A DNA stretch of 34,485 nt from an uncultured Hyphomicrobiales bacterium (GTDB taxonomy: Bacteria > Pseudomonadota > Alphaproteobacteria > Rhizobiales > Aestuariivirgaceae), in NCBI GenBank assembly GCA_902826365.1, contig CADEEO010000008.1, positions 3,922-38,406 on the forward strand, in the 5' to 3' direction. Shown piece after piece: positions 1 through 8,234 of this stretch. Under the pieces are notes generated by a model. It made no database searches and was not told the origin of the DNA. It worked only from the letters and a program-made list of their open reading frames with translations. The position numbers and the translations under genes were made by a program. The stretch's first letter is position 1; each line of letters begins with the position of its first letter.

Positions 1-836
1 AATTCTTCGCGGTAGGGACTTGCCTTGTAGACGCCAAGCACGCGCATGTAGGAGGTGAAAAAAGCCAGCTCCTCCAGGGCAAGGCGCACGCTGCGCTGCT
101 CCGGGTGGCCTTCAATATCGGCATAGAACTGCGTGGCGGAGAACTGGCCCTCGATCTGGTAGGATTCAAGTTTCGTCATGTTCACGCCATTGGTGGCGAA
201 GCCGCCCATGGCCTTGTAGAGGGCGGCGGGAACATTCCGTACACGGAAGATAAAGCTGGTGATGATCGGCCCGGTTCCCAGGGGCGCATCCTGTGCTTCA
301 GCCGAAAGCACCACAAAACGCGTGGTGTTATGGGCCTCGTCCTCAATATCCTCGCGCAGGATGTCGAGGCCGTAAATCTTCGCCGCAAGCCTGGAAGCAA
401 TGACGGCGCGGTTCTTGTCCTTGCTTTCGCTCAATTCACGGGCGGCTCCCGCCGTGTCAACCGCGACCACCGCTTTCAAACCGAGTTCACGGATGAGCTT
501 GCGGCACTGGCCCAGCGCATGGACATGGCTGTGGACGGATTTGACGTCGGCAACGTCCGCGCCCGGCATGGCGAGGAGCTGGTGATGGACGCGAAGAAAA
601 TATTCGCCGACCATATGGAGGTTGGCGGCCGGCAGGAGATGGTGGATATCAGCGACACGGCCCGCCACGGAATTATCGATGGGGATCATGGCAAGGGCCG
701 CCTCGCCATCTTTCACGGACTGGAAGGCATCCTCGAAGGTGCGGCAGGACAGCGGCTCGAAACCGGGATAGGCCTCGATGCAGGCGATATGTGAATTGGC
801 GCCGGGTTCGCCCTGGTAGGCGATTTTCGCTTTCAT
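1..836 (-). CDS. pheA: Prephenate dehydratase (3' end cut by window edge)
   Basis: Converts prephenate to phenylpyruvate in phenylalanine synthesis, in the cytoplasm. The 278 visible residues contain the full catalytic domain (about residues 1-180), opening with KIAYQGEPGANSH and carrying the essential TTRF motif at residues 171-174. A C-terminal ACT domain (about 190-275) follows, with the helix LYKAMGGFATNGVNMTKLES. This ACT domain normally binds phenylalanine for feedback control; the usual ESRP motif reads ESYQ here (224-227). No chorismate mutase domain precedes it, so this is the monofunctional form. The ATG at 836-834 overlaps the kdsB stop as ATGA, so the two genes are probably co-transcribed and translationally coupled. 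The stop codon lies beyond the window; by family length only a few residues are missing. Confidence 0.95.
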   Translation of the reverse strand, partial: MKAKIAYQGEPGANSHIACIEAYPGFEPLSCRTFEDAFQSVKDGEAALAMIPIDNSVAGRVADIHHLLPAANLHMVGEYFLRVHHQLLAMPGADVADVKSVHSHVHALGQCRKLIRELGLKAVVAVDTAGAARELSESKDKNRAVIASRLAAKIYGLDILREDIEDEAHNTTRFVVLSAEAQDAPLGTGPIITSFIFRVRNVPAALYKAMGGFATNGVNMTKLESYQIEGQFSATQFYADIEGHPEQRSVRLALEELAFFTSYMRVLGVYKASPYREE

Positions 837-1582
837 GATTTTTTCCTCAATATGGCACGGGCCGCTTCGAGATCGGCGGGAACGCCAACACTCAGCGGCA
901 CTGAATCAACCCGCACAACCGCCATGTGCATGTCATTGTCCAAGGCGCGAAGCTGCTCCAGCTTGCGCAAGGCTTCGCGCGTGCTCACAGGCAGGCTGGC
1001 AAAACGGTCCAGCGCCTCGCGCCGGTAGGCATAGACGTTTATATGACGCCAGAAGGGCGCATCATGCTCAGGACCGGTGCTGCGCACAAAATCGCGGGCG
1101 TAAGCCACCTCCCGGCCTTCACCCAGGGGAGCTATCGCCTTGACGACATTCGGGTTCCGGACATCCCCATCGGCTTCAATGCGGGCGGCTATGGTGGCGA
1201 TATCCACCGTTTCATTGGTGAGGCCCGCCAGGCAGCGCTGGATGGCCAAGGGGTCAATGGTCGGCAAATCGCCCTGTAGATTGATCACGGCGGTGAAATT
1301 TCCCTGGGGATCACGGAGTTTCAGGGCTGCGGCCACGCGGTCCGAGCCGGAGCGCAGGGCGGGGTCGGTGGCCAGGGCATCGCCACCGTGGCTGCGGATG
1401 ACATCAGCAATCTCATTCTCGGCGGCGGCCACCAGAACCTTGCCGACATTGGCTTCAACCGCACGTTTCCAGACATGGACTATCATGGGGATCCCATGAA
1501 CATCAGCCAGGGGTTTTCCCGGCAGGCGCACGGAAGCCATGCGGGAGGGGATCACGACTATGGTATTATTGAATTCAATCAT
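833..1582 (-). CDS. kdsB: 3-deoxy-manno-octulosonate cytidylyltransferase
   Basis: Activates Kdo with CTP to CMP-Kdo, the donor for the lipopolysaccharide inner core; cytoplasmic. The nucleotidyltransferase signature VIPSRMASVRLPGKPL lies near the N terminus. SGSDRVAAAL, NLQGDLPTIDP and the C-terminal KLEQLRAL and GVPADLEAAR segments also match KdsB. The chosen start at 1582 gives 249 residues, the usual family length. The frame stays open to 1651, but those 23 extra residues do not resemble the family. No strong ribosome binding site is visible. The 3' end overlaps pheA by four bases. The gene is divergent from cycM, an order I recall as common in rhizobia. Confidence 0.95.
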   Translation of the reverse strand: MIEFNNTIVVIPSRMASVRLPGKPLADVHGIPMIVHVWKRAVEANVGKVLVAAAENEIADVIRSHGGDALATDPALRSGSDRVAAALKLRDPQGNFTAVINLQGDLPTIDPLAIQRCLAGLTNETVDIATIAARIEADGDVRNPNVVKAIAPLGEGREVAYARDFVRSTGPEHDAPFWRHINVYAYRREALDRFASLPVSTREALRKLEQLRALDNDMHMAVVRVDSVPLSVGVPADLEAARAILRKKS

Positions 1583-1697
1583 GGACTTGATTCTAGGCGC
1601 GGCAAATTGTTCTGGGGCTCTTATACGTATTGCGGGGCAGCAGAGAAACAATTAGTTTCCGGCCCGAATATGTGGTTTCAAAGGACCGGCCAACCCC

Positions 1698-2243
1698 ATG
1701 GATAGTTTTGAATTCAATAAAATTGCAGGCGCTGTCCTGGCGACTGCCTTGGTCGTATTCGGCCTGAAAGAGCTGTCCAGCGTGATTTATCACAGCGAAA
1801 CGCCGGAAAAGCCGGGCTTTGCAATTGAGGTTGCGGAAGCGGGCGGCCATGGCGAGGCCCAGGCGGCGACGGGCCCGGCGGTTTCGCTCGGCACGCTGCT
1901 GGCATCGGCTGATCCCGTTAAGGGGGCGGCTGGGGCGAAGGCCTGTGCGGCCTGCCATGACTTTGCCAAGGGCGGACCCAACAAGACCGGTCCCGATCTT
2001 TGGGATGTGGTGGAACGCGGCATTGCTTCCCATGAAGGCTTTGCCTATTCCGACGGCATGAAGGCCCGTTCGGCGGAAAAGTGGACCTTTGAGAACCTCG
2101 ATGCCTTCCTCAAGGATCCCAAAACCGCGACGCCCAAAACGAAAATGGCTTTTGCCGGCGTGAAAAGAGACCAGGCGCGGGCCGACATTATCGCCTATCT
2201 GGCCTCGCTTTCGGATGCGCCGAAGCCATTTCCCGCCCCGTAA
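1698..2243 (+). CDS. cycM: Membrane-anchored c-type cytochrome (CycM/c552-like)
   Basis: A 181-residue electron carrier of the mitochondrial cytochrome c type, held in the inner membrane and facing the periplasm. It probably carries electrons from the bc1 complex to a terminal oxidase, as CycM does in Bradyrhizobium. The N terminus (MDSFEFNKI) leads into one uncleaved membrane segment at about residues 9-30, then a flexible alanine/glycine-rich linker. Heme attaches at CAACH (83-87). KTGPDLWDVV and FAYSDGMK match class I cytochromes c, and the distal heme ligand is most likely M150 in TPKTKMAFAG. The start is preceded by AAGGA about a dozen bases upstream. A strong hairpin terminator follows the stop. 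Confidence 0.93.
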   Translation: MDSFEFNKIAGAVLATALVVFGLKELSSVIYHSETPEKPGFAIEVAEAGGHGEAQAATGPAVSLGTLLASADPVKGAAGAKACAACHDFAKGGPNKTGPDLWDVVERGIASHEGFAYSDGMKARSAEKWTFENLDAFLKDPKTATPKTKMAFAGVKRDQARADIIAYLASLSDAPKPFPAP

Positions 2244-2267
2244 TTGCTGCAATTGTTGCGAAAAATT

Positions 2268-2300
2268 AACACCGGCAAGGGTTTGCCGGTGTTTTCTTTT
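2268..2300 (+). terminator. Rho-independent terminator after cycM
   Basis: An 11-bp perfect stem (2268-2278 with 2283-2293) closes a four-base loop and is followed by a T-rich run, TTCTTTT. It begins 25 bases after the cycM stop and separates cycM from the yej operon. Confidence 0.9.
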
Positions 2301-2325
2301 GGGGCAAGCCATGCGTATCTATAAT
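2298..2325 (+). promoter_or_regulatory. Candidate promoter of the yej operon
   Basis: A perfect -10 hexamer TATAAT lies at 2320-2325, 28 bases before the first gene of the operon and just after the cycM terminator. The -35 region is poor: TTTGGG or TTGGGG at about 2298-2304, with 15-16 bp spacing. The call rests mainly on the -10 match and position. Confidence 0.35.
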
Positions 2326-2353
2326 ATCGAATCAAGACTGGAGACGCGCACTC

Positions 2354-4213
2354 ATGGGCATCAGCCGCCGGACCATCCTGAAATTGGCAGGCTTCACGCC
2401 ATTGGCGAAAATTTCCGGGCTTTCCACTGCCCAGGCCCAGGATCGGCAGTTCCGCCATGCACTTACCCTGTTTGACGACATCAAGTACGGGCCGGATTTC
2501 AAGCAGTTTGACTATGTGAACCCGGCGGCGCCAAAGGGCGGCAGATTGAGGCTTTCCGCCGTGGGATCCTTCGACAGCTTGAATCCCTACACTTTCAAGG
2601 GAGACCCCGGCCCGGGGGTAACCAACGAAACGCTGCTCACATCGTCGCTTGATGAACCCTCAACGGAATACGGGCTGGTGGCGGAAAGTGTCTGGTTTCC
2701 CGAAGACTGGTCTTCGGTGGTTTACCGCCTGCGGCCCGAAGCGCGCTTCCATGACGGGCAACCCATGACTCCGGACGACGTGATCTGGAGCATGCAGGCA
2801 TTGCGGGATGCGCATCCTTTCTACAACGCCTATTACAAGAACGTCGCGACGGTCGAAAAGACAGGCGATCACGAAGTGACATTCACCTTCTCGGAAAAAG
2901 GCAACCGCGAACTGCCCCTGATCACGGGTCAAATCCCGGTTCTTCCAAAGCATTGGTGGACGGGCAAGGATGCCAGCGGCAAGCAACGGAATATCCAGGA
3001 AACCACGATGGAAGTTCCGCTGGGTTCCGGACCCTACAAGGTTGCCGATGTGAAATCAGGCGCTTCGATTGTGCTGCGACGGGTTGAAGATTATTGGGGC
3101 AAAGACCTGCCGGTGAATGTCGGCCAGGATAATTTTAACGAGATTGAATACATCTATTTCCGCGACGCCAATGTGGTGCTGGAAGCCTTCAAGGGCGATC
3201 AATATGACTACCGGCTTGAAAACAGCTCAAAGGATTGGGCAACAGCCTATGATTTCCCGGCCCTCAAGGATGGTCGCTGCATAAAGGAAGAAATTACCCT
3301 CAAGCAAGTGGAGGGCATGCAGAGCTTTGTCCTCAACCTGCGCCGCGCAAAATTCCATGACGTCCGGGTCCGCAAAGCCTTGAATTATGCCTTTGACTTC
3401 GAATGGTCGAACACGAATTTGTTTTATGGCCAGTACAAGCGCTCACGGAGCTTCTTCAACAATTCTGAGATGGAAGCCAAGGGCCTGCCTTCACCGGAAG
3501 AACTGGCGCTCCTCGAGCCATTGAAAGACCAGTTGCCGGCGGAAGTGTTCACCACGGAATACAGCAATCCGGTGAGCAACAATTCCACCGAGCGGCGCAA
3601 GAATTTGCGCGAGGCTTCCAGGCTTCTGGCGGAAGCGGGATGGAATGTGACCCAGGACGGCAACAAATCCGTTTTGAAAAATGCCGCAGGCGAAAGACTG
3701 AACGTTGAGTTCCTGCTCGATTCTCCAACGTTCGAACGCATCACCCTGCCCTACAAGCAACAACTGGAATTGCTGGGCATCGGCGTCAGCATCAAGACGG
3801 TTGACGGGGCGCAGTATGAACGCCAGACGCAGACTTTTGACTATGACATTATCGTGGGGAACTGGGGGCAATCGCTGTCACCCGGCAATGAGCAGCGCGA
3901 TTTCTGGGGATCAGCCTCCGCCGACGCCAAAGGCAGCCGCAATTTTGTGGGCATCAAGAACCCGGCCATCGACAAGCTTATTGATGCGGTCATTTTTTCA
4001 AAGGACCGGGCCGGACTGACCACGGCCTGCAAGGCGCTGGACCGGGCCTTGATCTGGAACCACTATGTGGTTCCGCATTGGTATGTTCCCTATGAACGCA
4101 CGGCGCGCTGGGATCGTTTTGGAAAACCGGACAAATTGCCGGACTACTCCATCGGTTTTCCGACGATCTGGTGGTGGGACGAGGAAAGGGCAAAGAAAGC
4201 AGGGAAGGGATGA
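2354..4213 (+). CDS. yejA: Periplasmic peptide-binding protein, YejA type, Tat signal (copy 1)
   Basis: Family 5 extracellular solute-binding protein of 619 residues. It captures oligopeptides or microcin C-like peptide conjugates in the periplasm and passes them to YejB/YejE. The N terminus has a twin-arginine motif, SRRTILKLAG, and an AQA cleavage site near residue 28, so export is probably by Tat in folded form. FDYVNPAAPKGGRLR, LGSGPYKV and DWATAYDFPALKDGR are characteristic of the YejA subgroup. It is the first gene of the operon; its stop overlaps the next start as ATGA. A GGAG element lies about ten bases before the ATG. It is clearly a paralogue of the following gene. Confidence 0.92.
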   Translation: MGISRRTILKLAGFTPLAKISGLSTAQAQDRQFRHALTLFDDIKYGPDFKQFDYVNPAAPKGGRLRLSAVGSFDSLNPYTFKGDPGPGVTNETLLTSSLDEPSTEYGLVAESVWFPEDWSSVVYRLRPEARFHDGQPMTPDDVIWSMQALRDAHPFYNAYYKNVATVEKTGDHEVTFTFSEKGNRELPLITGQIPVLPKHWWTGKDASGKQRNIQETTMEVPLGSGPYKVADVKSGASIVLRRVEDYWGKDLPVNVGQDNFNEIEYIYFRDANVVLEAFKGDQYDYRLENSSKDWATAYDFPALKDGRCIKEEITLKQVEGMQSFVLNLRRAKFHDVRVRKALNYAFDFEWSNTNLFYGQYKRSRSFFNNSEMEAKGLPSPEELALLEPLKDQLPAEVFTTEYSNPVSNNSTERRKNLREASRLLAEAGWNVTQDGNKSVLKNAAGERLNVEFLLDSPTFERITLPYKQQLELLGIGVSIKTVDGAQYERQTQTFDYDIIVGNWGQSLSPGNEQRDFWGSASADAKGSRNFVGIKNPAIDKLIDAVIFSKDRAGLTTACKALDRALIWNHYVVPHWYVPYERTARWDRFGKPDKLPDYSIGFPTIWWWDEERAKKAGKG

Positions 4214-6012
4214 GGCTGCGCCTGCTTGGCATCGCCCTTTGCGCTGCACAGTTTCTTGCGCCTTCCAGCCACGCCGAGCCGAGGCACGGACTTTCGGTAT
4301 TTGGCGATCTCAAATACCCGCCCAGCTTCAGCCATTTCGACTACGTGAACCCCGATGCTCCCAAGGGCGGGCGCGTGGCGCTGATCGGGCCAGTGGCAAA
4401 TGACACGTTCGACAGCTTCAACGGCTACATCCTCAAGGGCGACGCGGCCCAGGGGCTGGCGCTGCTATTCGACACGCTCATGGCGCGGGCCATGGACGAG
4501 CCGGACGCGGTTTATGGACTGGTGGCGAAAACCGCCGATCTCGCGGCGGACCGCAAGAGCCTGGTATTTGAGCTGCGGCCGGAAGCGGAATTCGCCGATG
4601 GCACGGGGGTGACCGCCGAGAACGTCTGCGACAGCTTCCGCCTGCTCTCGACCCTTGGCCATGAGAATATCAGGCTCACGATAAAAGATGTCGAGGCTTG
4701 CGATGCGGTAGCACCGCATACGGTGCGCTACCGCTTCAAGAGTGCCGGCATCCGCGACCTGCCTCTGAGCATCGCGGCCCTGCCGATTTTCTCCAAGGCC
4801 TATTACGCCCAGCATGATTTCGCCAAGACCACCCTAGAGGCGCCGCTGGGCTCCGGGCCTTACAAGATCAAAAGCTACCGCACCGGTGAATATGTGGCTT
4901 ACGAGCGGCGCGACAACTATTGGGCCAAGGATCTTCCGGTCAACCGCGGCCGCTTCAATTTCGACGAAGTGCGCTTTGATTATTTCCGGGAGCGCACGGC
5001 GGGTTTCGAAGCGCTCAAATCCGGCATCCTCGATCTTCGCGAGGAATACACCTCGCGCGATTGGGCGACGGCCTATGATTTCCCGGCGCTGAAGGATGGC
5101 CGTGTGAAGCAAACCACGCTGCCCGATGAAACACCATCGGGGGCGCAGGGCTATTTTTTCAACCTGCGGCGCGAGAAATTCCAGGACATAAGGGTGCGCC
5201 GGGCCTTCAATCTCGCCTTTGATTTTGAATGGACCAACAAGAATCTTTTCTACGGCCTCTATGAGCGCACCGCCAGCTTCTTTGAATCGTCACCGCTGAA
5301 AGCCGTTGGTGCCCCACCCGCCGATGAACTCGCTATCCTTGAACCGATGCGGGCCATGCTGCGGCCTGAGGTTTTTGCGGCCCCCGAATTGCCGCCGGTC
5401 AGCGATGGCTCGGGCCAGGACCGCAAGCTTTTGCGGCAGGCCTCGGACCTGCTTGATCAGGCGGGCTGGGCCAAAGACAATGACCTGCGCAAAAACGCCA
5501 AGGGCGAGATCCTGTCGGCTGAATTCCTCATCGAGAGCCCCATATTCGAACGCGTCCTCGGGCCTTATGTGAAGAACCTGAAGCTGCTCGGCATCGACGC
5601 CAGCATCCGGATTGTCGACGACGCGCAATACCAGTCGCGGCGCAAGAGCTTCAACTATGACATCCTCTCCAGCCGCTTTGGTTCCGATGTGACGCCGGGC
5701 ACCGGGCTTCGGGTTTTCTTTGGAACCGCTTCCGCCGATGCGCCGGGGAGCTTCAACATATCCGGGGTCAAAAGTTCCGCCATCGACGCGCTGATCGAGA
5801 AAGCCATCGCCGCCAACAGCCGCGAGGAGCTTGATATCGCCGGCCGGGCGCTGGACCGGGTTCTCCGTGCCGAGCTTTTCTGGGTGCCCAACTGGCACAA
5901 GGCCAGCCACTGGATAGCCCATTGGGACCGTTACGGCTGGCCCTCCATAAAGCCCAAATATGACCGTGGCATTGTCGACACCTGGTGGTATGACACGGCT
6001 AAAGGAAACTGA
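4210..6012 (+). CDS. yejA: Periplasmic peptide-binding protein, YejA type, Sec signal (copy 2)
   Basis: Second family 5 solute-binding protein, 600 residues, serving the same transporter. It has a Sec signal peptide (MRLRLLGIALCAAQFL, cleavage likely after SHA near residue 22) and no twin arginine. The mature part aligns along its length with copy 1: shared blocks include FDYVNPDAPKGGR, DWATAYDFPALKDGR and RVRRAFNLAFDFEW. The ATG at 4210 overlaps the previous stop (ATGA) and is preceded by AGGGAAGGG. A longer open frame from 4171 exists, but it would put 13 charged residues before the signal peptide and is rejected. The duplication may widen the substrate range; specificity cannot be read from the sequence. 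Confidence 0.92.
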   Translation: MRLRLLGIALCAAQFLAPSSHAEPRHGLSVFGDLKYPPSFSHFDYVNPDAPKGGRVALIGPVANDTFDSFNGYILKGDAAQGLALLFDTLMARAMDEPDAVYGLVAKTADLAADRKSLVFELRPEAEFADGTGVTAENVCDSFRLLSTLGHENIRLTIKDVEACDAVAPHTVRYRFKSAGIRDLPLSIAALPIFSKAYYAQHDFAKTTLEAPLGSGPYKIKSYRTGEYVAYERRDNYWAKDLPVNRGRFNFDEVRFDYFRERTAGFEALKSGILDLREEYTSRDWATAYDFPALKDGRVKQTTLPDETPSGAQGYFFNLRREKFQDIRVRRAFNLAFDFEWTNKNLFYGLYERTASFFESSPLKAVGAPPADELAILEPMRAMLRPEVFAAPELPPVSDGSGQDRKLLRQASDLLDQAGWAKDNDLRKNAKGEILSAEFLIESPIFERVLGPYVKNLKLLGIDASIRIVDDAQYQSRRKSFNYDILSSRFGSDVTPGTGLRVFFGTASADAPGSFNISGVKSSAIDALIEKAIAANSREELDIAGRALDRVLRAELFWVPNWHKASHWIAHWDRYGWPSIKPKYDRGIVDTWWYDTAKGN

Positions 6013-6020
6013 ATCTCACC

Positions 6021-7127
6021 ATGGGCGCCTATATCCTCAAACGCATATTGCTGATGATCCCGACGCTGCTTGGGATCATGCTGATGACATTCACCGTCAT
6101 TCAATTCGTTCCCGGCGGGCCGATTGAGCAGGTCATTGCAAAAATGCAGGGCACGGACACGGACGCCACGGCGCGGATCAGCGGCAATTCCGGCAACGAG
6201 GCGGGCGGCAACGAGCAATCGCAATTGGGCGTTGACAGCGGCATCAAGTACAAGGGGGCTCAGGGGCTGGACCCGGAATTCATAAAATCGCTGGAGAAGC
6301 AGTTCGGCTTCGACAAGCCGGTGCATGAACGCTTCCTGCTGATGATCGGCAACTACCTCACGTTTGATTTCGGCAGGAGCTATTTCCGCGACCGCGATGT
6401 TGTCGATCTGATGATCGAGAAAATGCCGGTGTCGATTTCGCTGGGACTGTGGCTGACGCTGATCACCTACCTTGTGTCCATCCCGCTTGGCATCCGCAAG
6501 GCGGTGCATGCGGGATCAAATTTCGACGTGTGGACTTCGGCTGTGATCATCGTGGGCTATGCCATTCCCAGCTTTATTCTCGCCATCCTGCTCATCGTTC
6601 TGTTTGCGGGCGGCAGCTATTACAGCTGGTTTCCGCTGCGCGGCTTGACCTCCGACAATTTTGACCAATTGAGCTTTTTTGGGAAAATCGCCGACTACGC
6701 GTGGCATATGGCGCTGCCGTTGTTTGCACTCGGCATCGGCGGCTTTGCCACCATGACACTGCTGACCAAGAATTCCTTCCTCGATGAAATCAAGAAGCAA
6801 TATGTGGTGACGGCGCGGGCCAAGGGCCTGACCGAGCGCCAGGTGCTTTATGGCCATGTGTTCCGCAACGCCATGCTGCTGGTGATCTCCGGTTTTCCGG
6901 GGGCTTTTCTCGGGGCCTTCTTTGCCGGATCGCTGCTCATTGAAACCGTGTTCTCCCTCGATGGCCTTGGCTATCTCACCTACAAGGCAGCGCTTGACCG
7001 GGACTACCCCATCGTATTCGCCAATCTCTATATCTTCACTCTGGTGGGTCTTGTGGTGGCGCTGATCAGCGATCTCACCTACATGATGATCGATCCGCGC
7101 ATCGATTTTGAATCGCGCGAGGTCTAG
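6021..7127 (+). CDS. yejB: Peptide/microcin C ABC transporter permease YejB
   Basis: Inner-membrane permease of 368 residues, close in length to E. coli YejB. The start MGAYILKRILLMIPTLLGI is a first membrane helix typical of the family. A polar periplasmic insert rich in G, N, S and Q follows (about residues 48-85), then GLDPEFI and FGFDKPVHERF as in YejB. The binding-protein-dependent transport domain occupies the rest, with the coupling-loop segment KKQYVVTARAKGL that contacts the ATPase. The end, PRIDFESREV, is also YejB-like. It starts eight bases after copy 2 of yejA, with AAGGA upstream, and is followed three bases later by yejE. Confidence 0.95.
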   Translation: MGAYILKRILLMIPTLLGIMLMTFTVIQFVPGGPIEQVIAKMQGTDTDATARISGNSGNEAGGNEQSQLGVDSGIKYKGAQGLDPEFIKSLEKQFGFDKPVHERFLLMIGNYLTFDFGRSYFRDRDVVDLMIEKMPVSISLGLWLTLITYLVSIPLGIRKAVHAGSNFDVWTSAVIIVGYAIPSFILAILLIVLFAGGSYYSWFPLRGLTSDNFDQLSFFGKIADYAWHMALPLFALGIGGFATMTLLTKNSFLDEIKKQYVVTARAKGLTERQVLYGHVFRNAMLLVISGFPGAFLGAFFAGSLLIETVFSLDGLGYLTYKAALDRDYPIVFANLYIFTLVGLVVALISDLTYMMIDPRIDFESREV

Positions 7128-7130
7128 GCC

Positions 7131-8234
7131 ATGGCGCTTTTTACCCTCAAGGGACTGAACAGGCGGCGCTGGGAATTGTTCAAGGCCAACCGACGGGGGC
7201 TTTGGTCCCTGTGGATTTTCGGGGCGCTGTTCCTCATGAGCGTGTTTGCGCCGATCATCGCCAATGACCGGCCCATGCTGGTGTCCTACAAGGGTGAATT
7301 GCTGTTTCCGACATTCGTCAATTATCCGGAATCAAAATTCGGCGGCTTCCTGGCGCGTACGGATTACCGCGACCCGGTGAATCAGGATGAGATCAATGCC
7401 AATGGCTGGATGATCTGGCCACCCATCCGCTATTCCTACAACACGGTCAACAATGAACTGCCGCGGCCCGCGCCTTCCACGCCCGCACCCAACCTCACGC
7501 GCGACGAGGCTTGCGGCAAATATCCGCTGGGGGCCACGGACCCCAATTGCACTTTCGGCAATCTGAACTGGCTGGGCACCGACGACCAGGGGCGCGATGT
7601 GGTGGCACGGCTCATCTACGGATTCCGGATTTCCGTGGCCTTTGGCCTGATCCTCACACTCCTCTCGTCGATCATCGGCGTGGCGGCGGGCGCGGTGCAG
7701 GGCTATTTTGGCGGCTGGACCGACCTGCTGTTCCAGCGCTTCATTGATATTTGGTCATCGATGCCGACGCTTTACCTGCTGATCATCCTGGCGGCGTTCA
7801 TTACCCCGACATTCTGGCTGCTGCTGTTCATTCTCGTCATTTTCTCGTGGACGGGGCTGGTGGGCGTGGTGCGGGCGGAATTCCTGCGGGCCCGCAATCT
7901 GGAATATGTGCGCGCGGCGCGGGCCCTGGGGCTGAGCAATACAAAAATCATGTTCAAACACCTTCTGCCAAACGCGCTGATTTCAACGGTAACCTTCATG
8001 CCCTTCATTCTCTCCGGTTCGGTAACCACACTGACAGCCCTTGATTTTCTCGGGTTCGGACTGCCGCCGGGCTCACCTTCGCTGGGTGAATTGCTGGCCC
8101 AGGGCAAGGCAAACCTGCAGGCGCCATGGCTGGGCTTCACCGGCTTCTTCGTGGTTTCCATCATGCTGACGCTGCTGGTGTTCATCGGCGAGGGCGTCAG
8201 GGATGCGCTTGATCCGCGAAAGACCTTCGCATGA
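7131..8234 (+). CDS. yejE: Peptide/microcin C ABC transporter permease YejE
   Basis: Second inner-membrane permease, 367 residues, pairing with YejB to form the channel. The N terminus contains FKANRRGLWSLWIFGALFL, the OppC-type N-terminal segment, followed by a periplasmic region. NWLGTDDQGRDVVARLIYG is the conserved entry to the permease domain. The coupling motif RNLEYVRAARALGLS and the end [15 protein letters not shown] fit YejE closely. Its stop overlaps the start of yejF as ATGA, implying coupled translation of permease and ATPase. Confidence 0.95.
   Translation: MALFTLKGLNRRRWELFKANRRGLWSLWIFGALFLMSVFAPIIANDRPMLVSYKGELLFPTFVNYPESKFGGFLARTDYRDPVNQDEINANGWMIWPPIRYSYNTVNNELPRPAPSTPAPNLTRDEACGKYPLGATDPNCTFGNLNWLGTDDQGRDVVARLIYGFRISVAFGLILTLLSSIIGVAAGAVQGYFGGWTDLLFQRFIDIWSSMPTLYLLIILAAFITPTFWLLLFILVIFSWTGLVGVVRAEFLRARNLEYVRAARALGLSNTKIMFKHLLPNALISTVTFMPFILSGSVTTLTALDFLGFGLPPGSPSLGELLAQGKANLQAPWLGFTGFFVVSIMLTLLVFIGEGVRDALDPRKTFA

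Noticed and set aside
105..794. 229-codon open frame on the plus strand opposite pheA
   Set aside because: The minus strand encodes a clear prephenate dehydratase with an ACT domain over the same bases.
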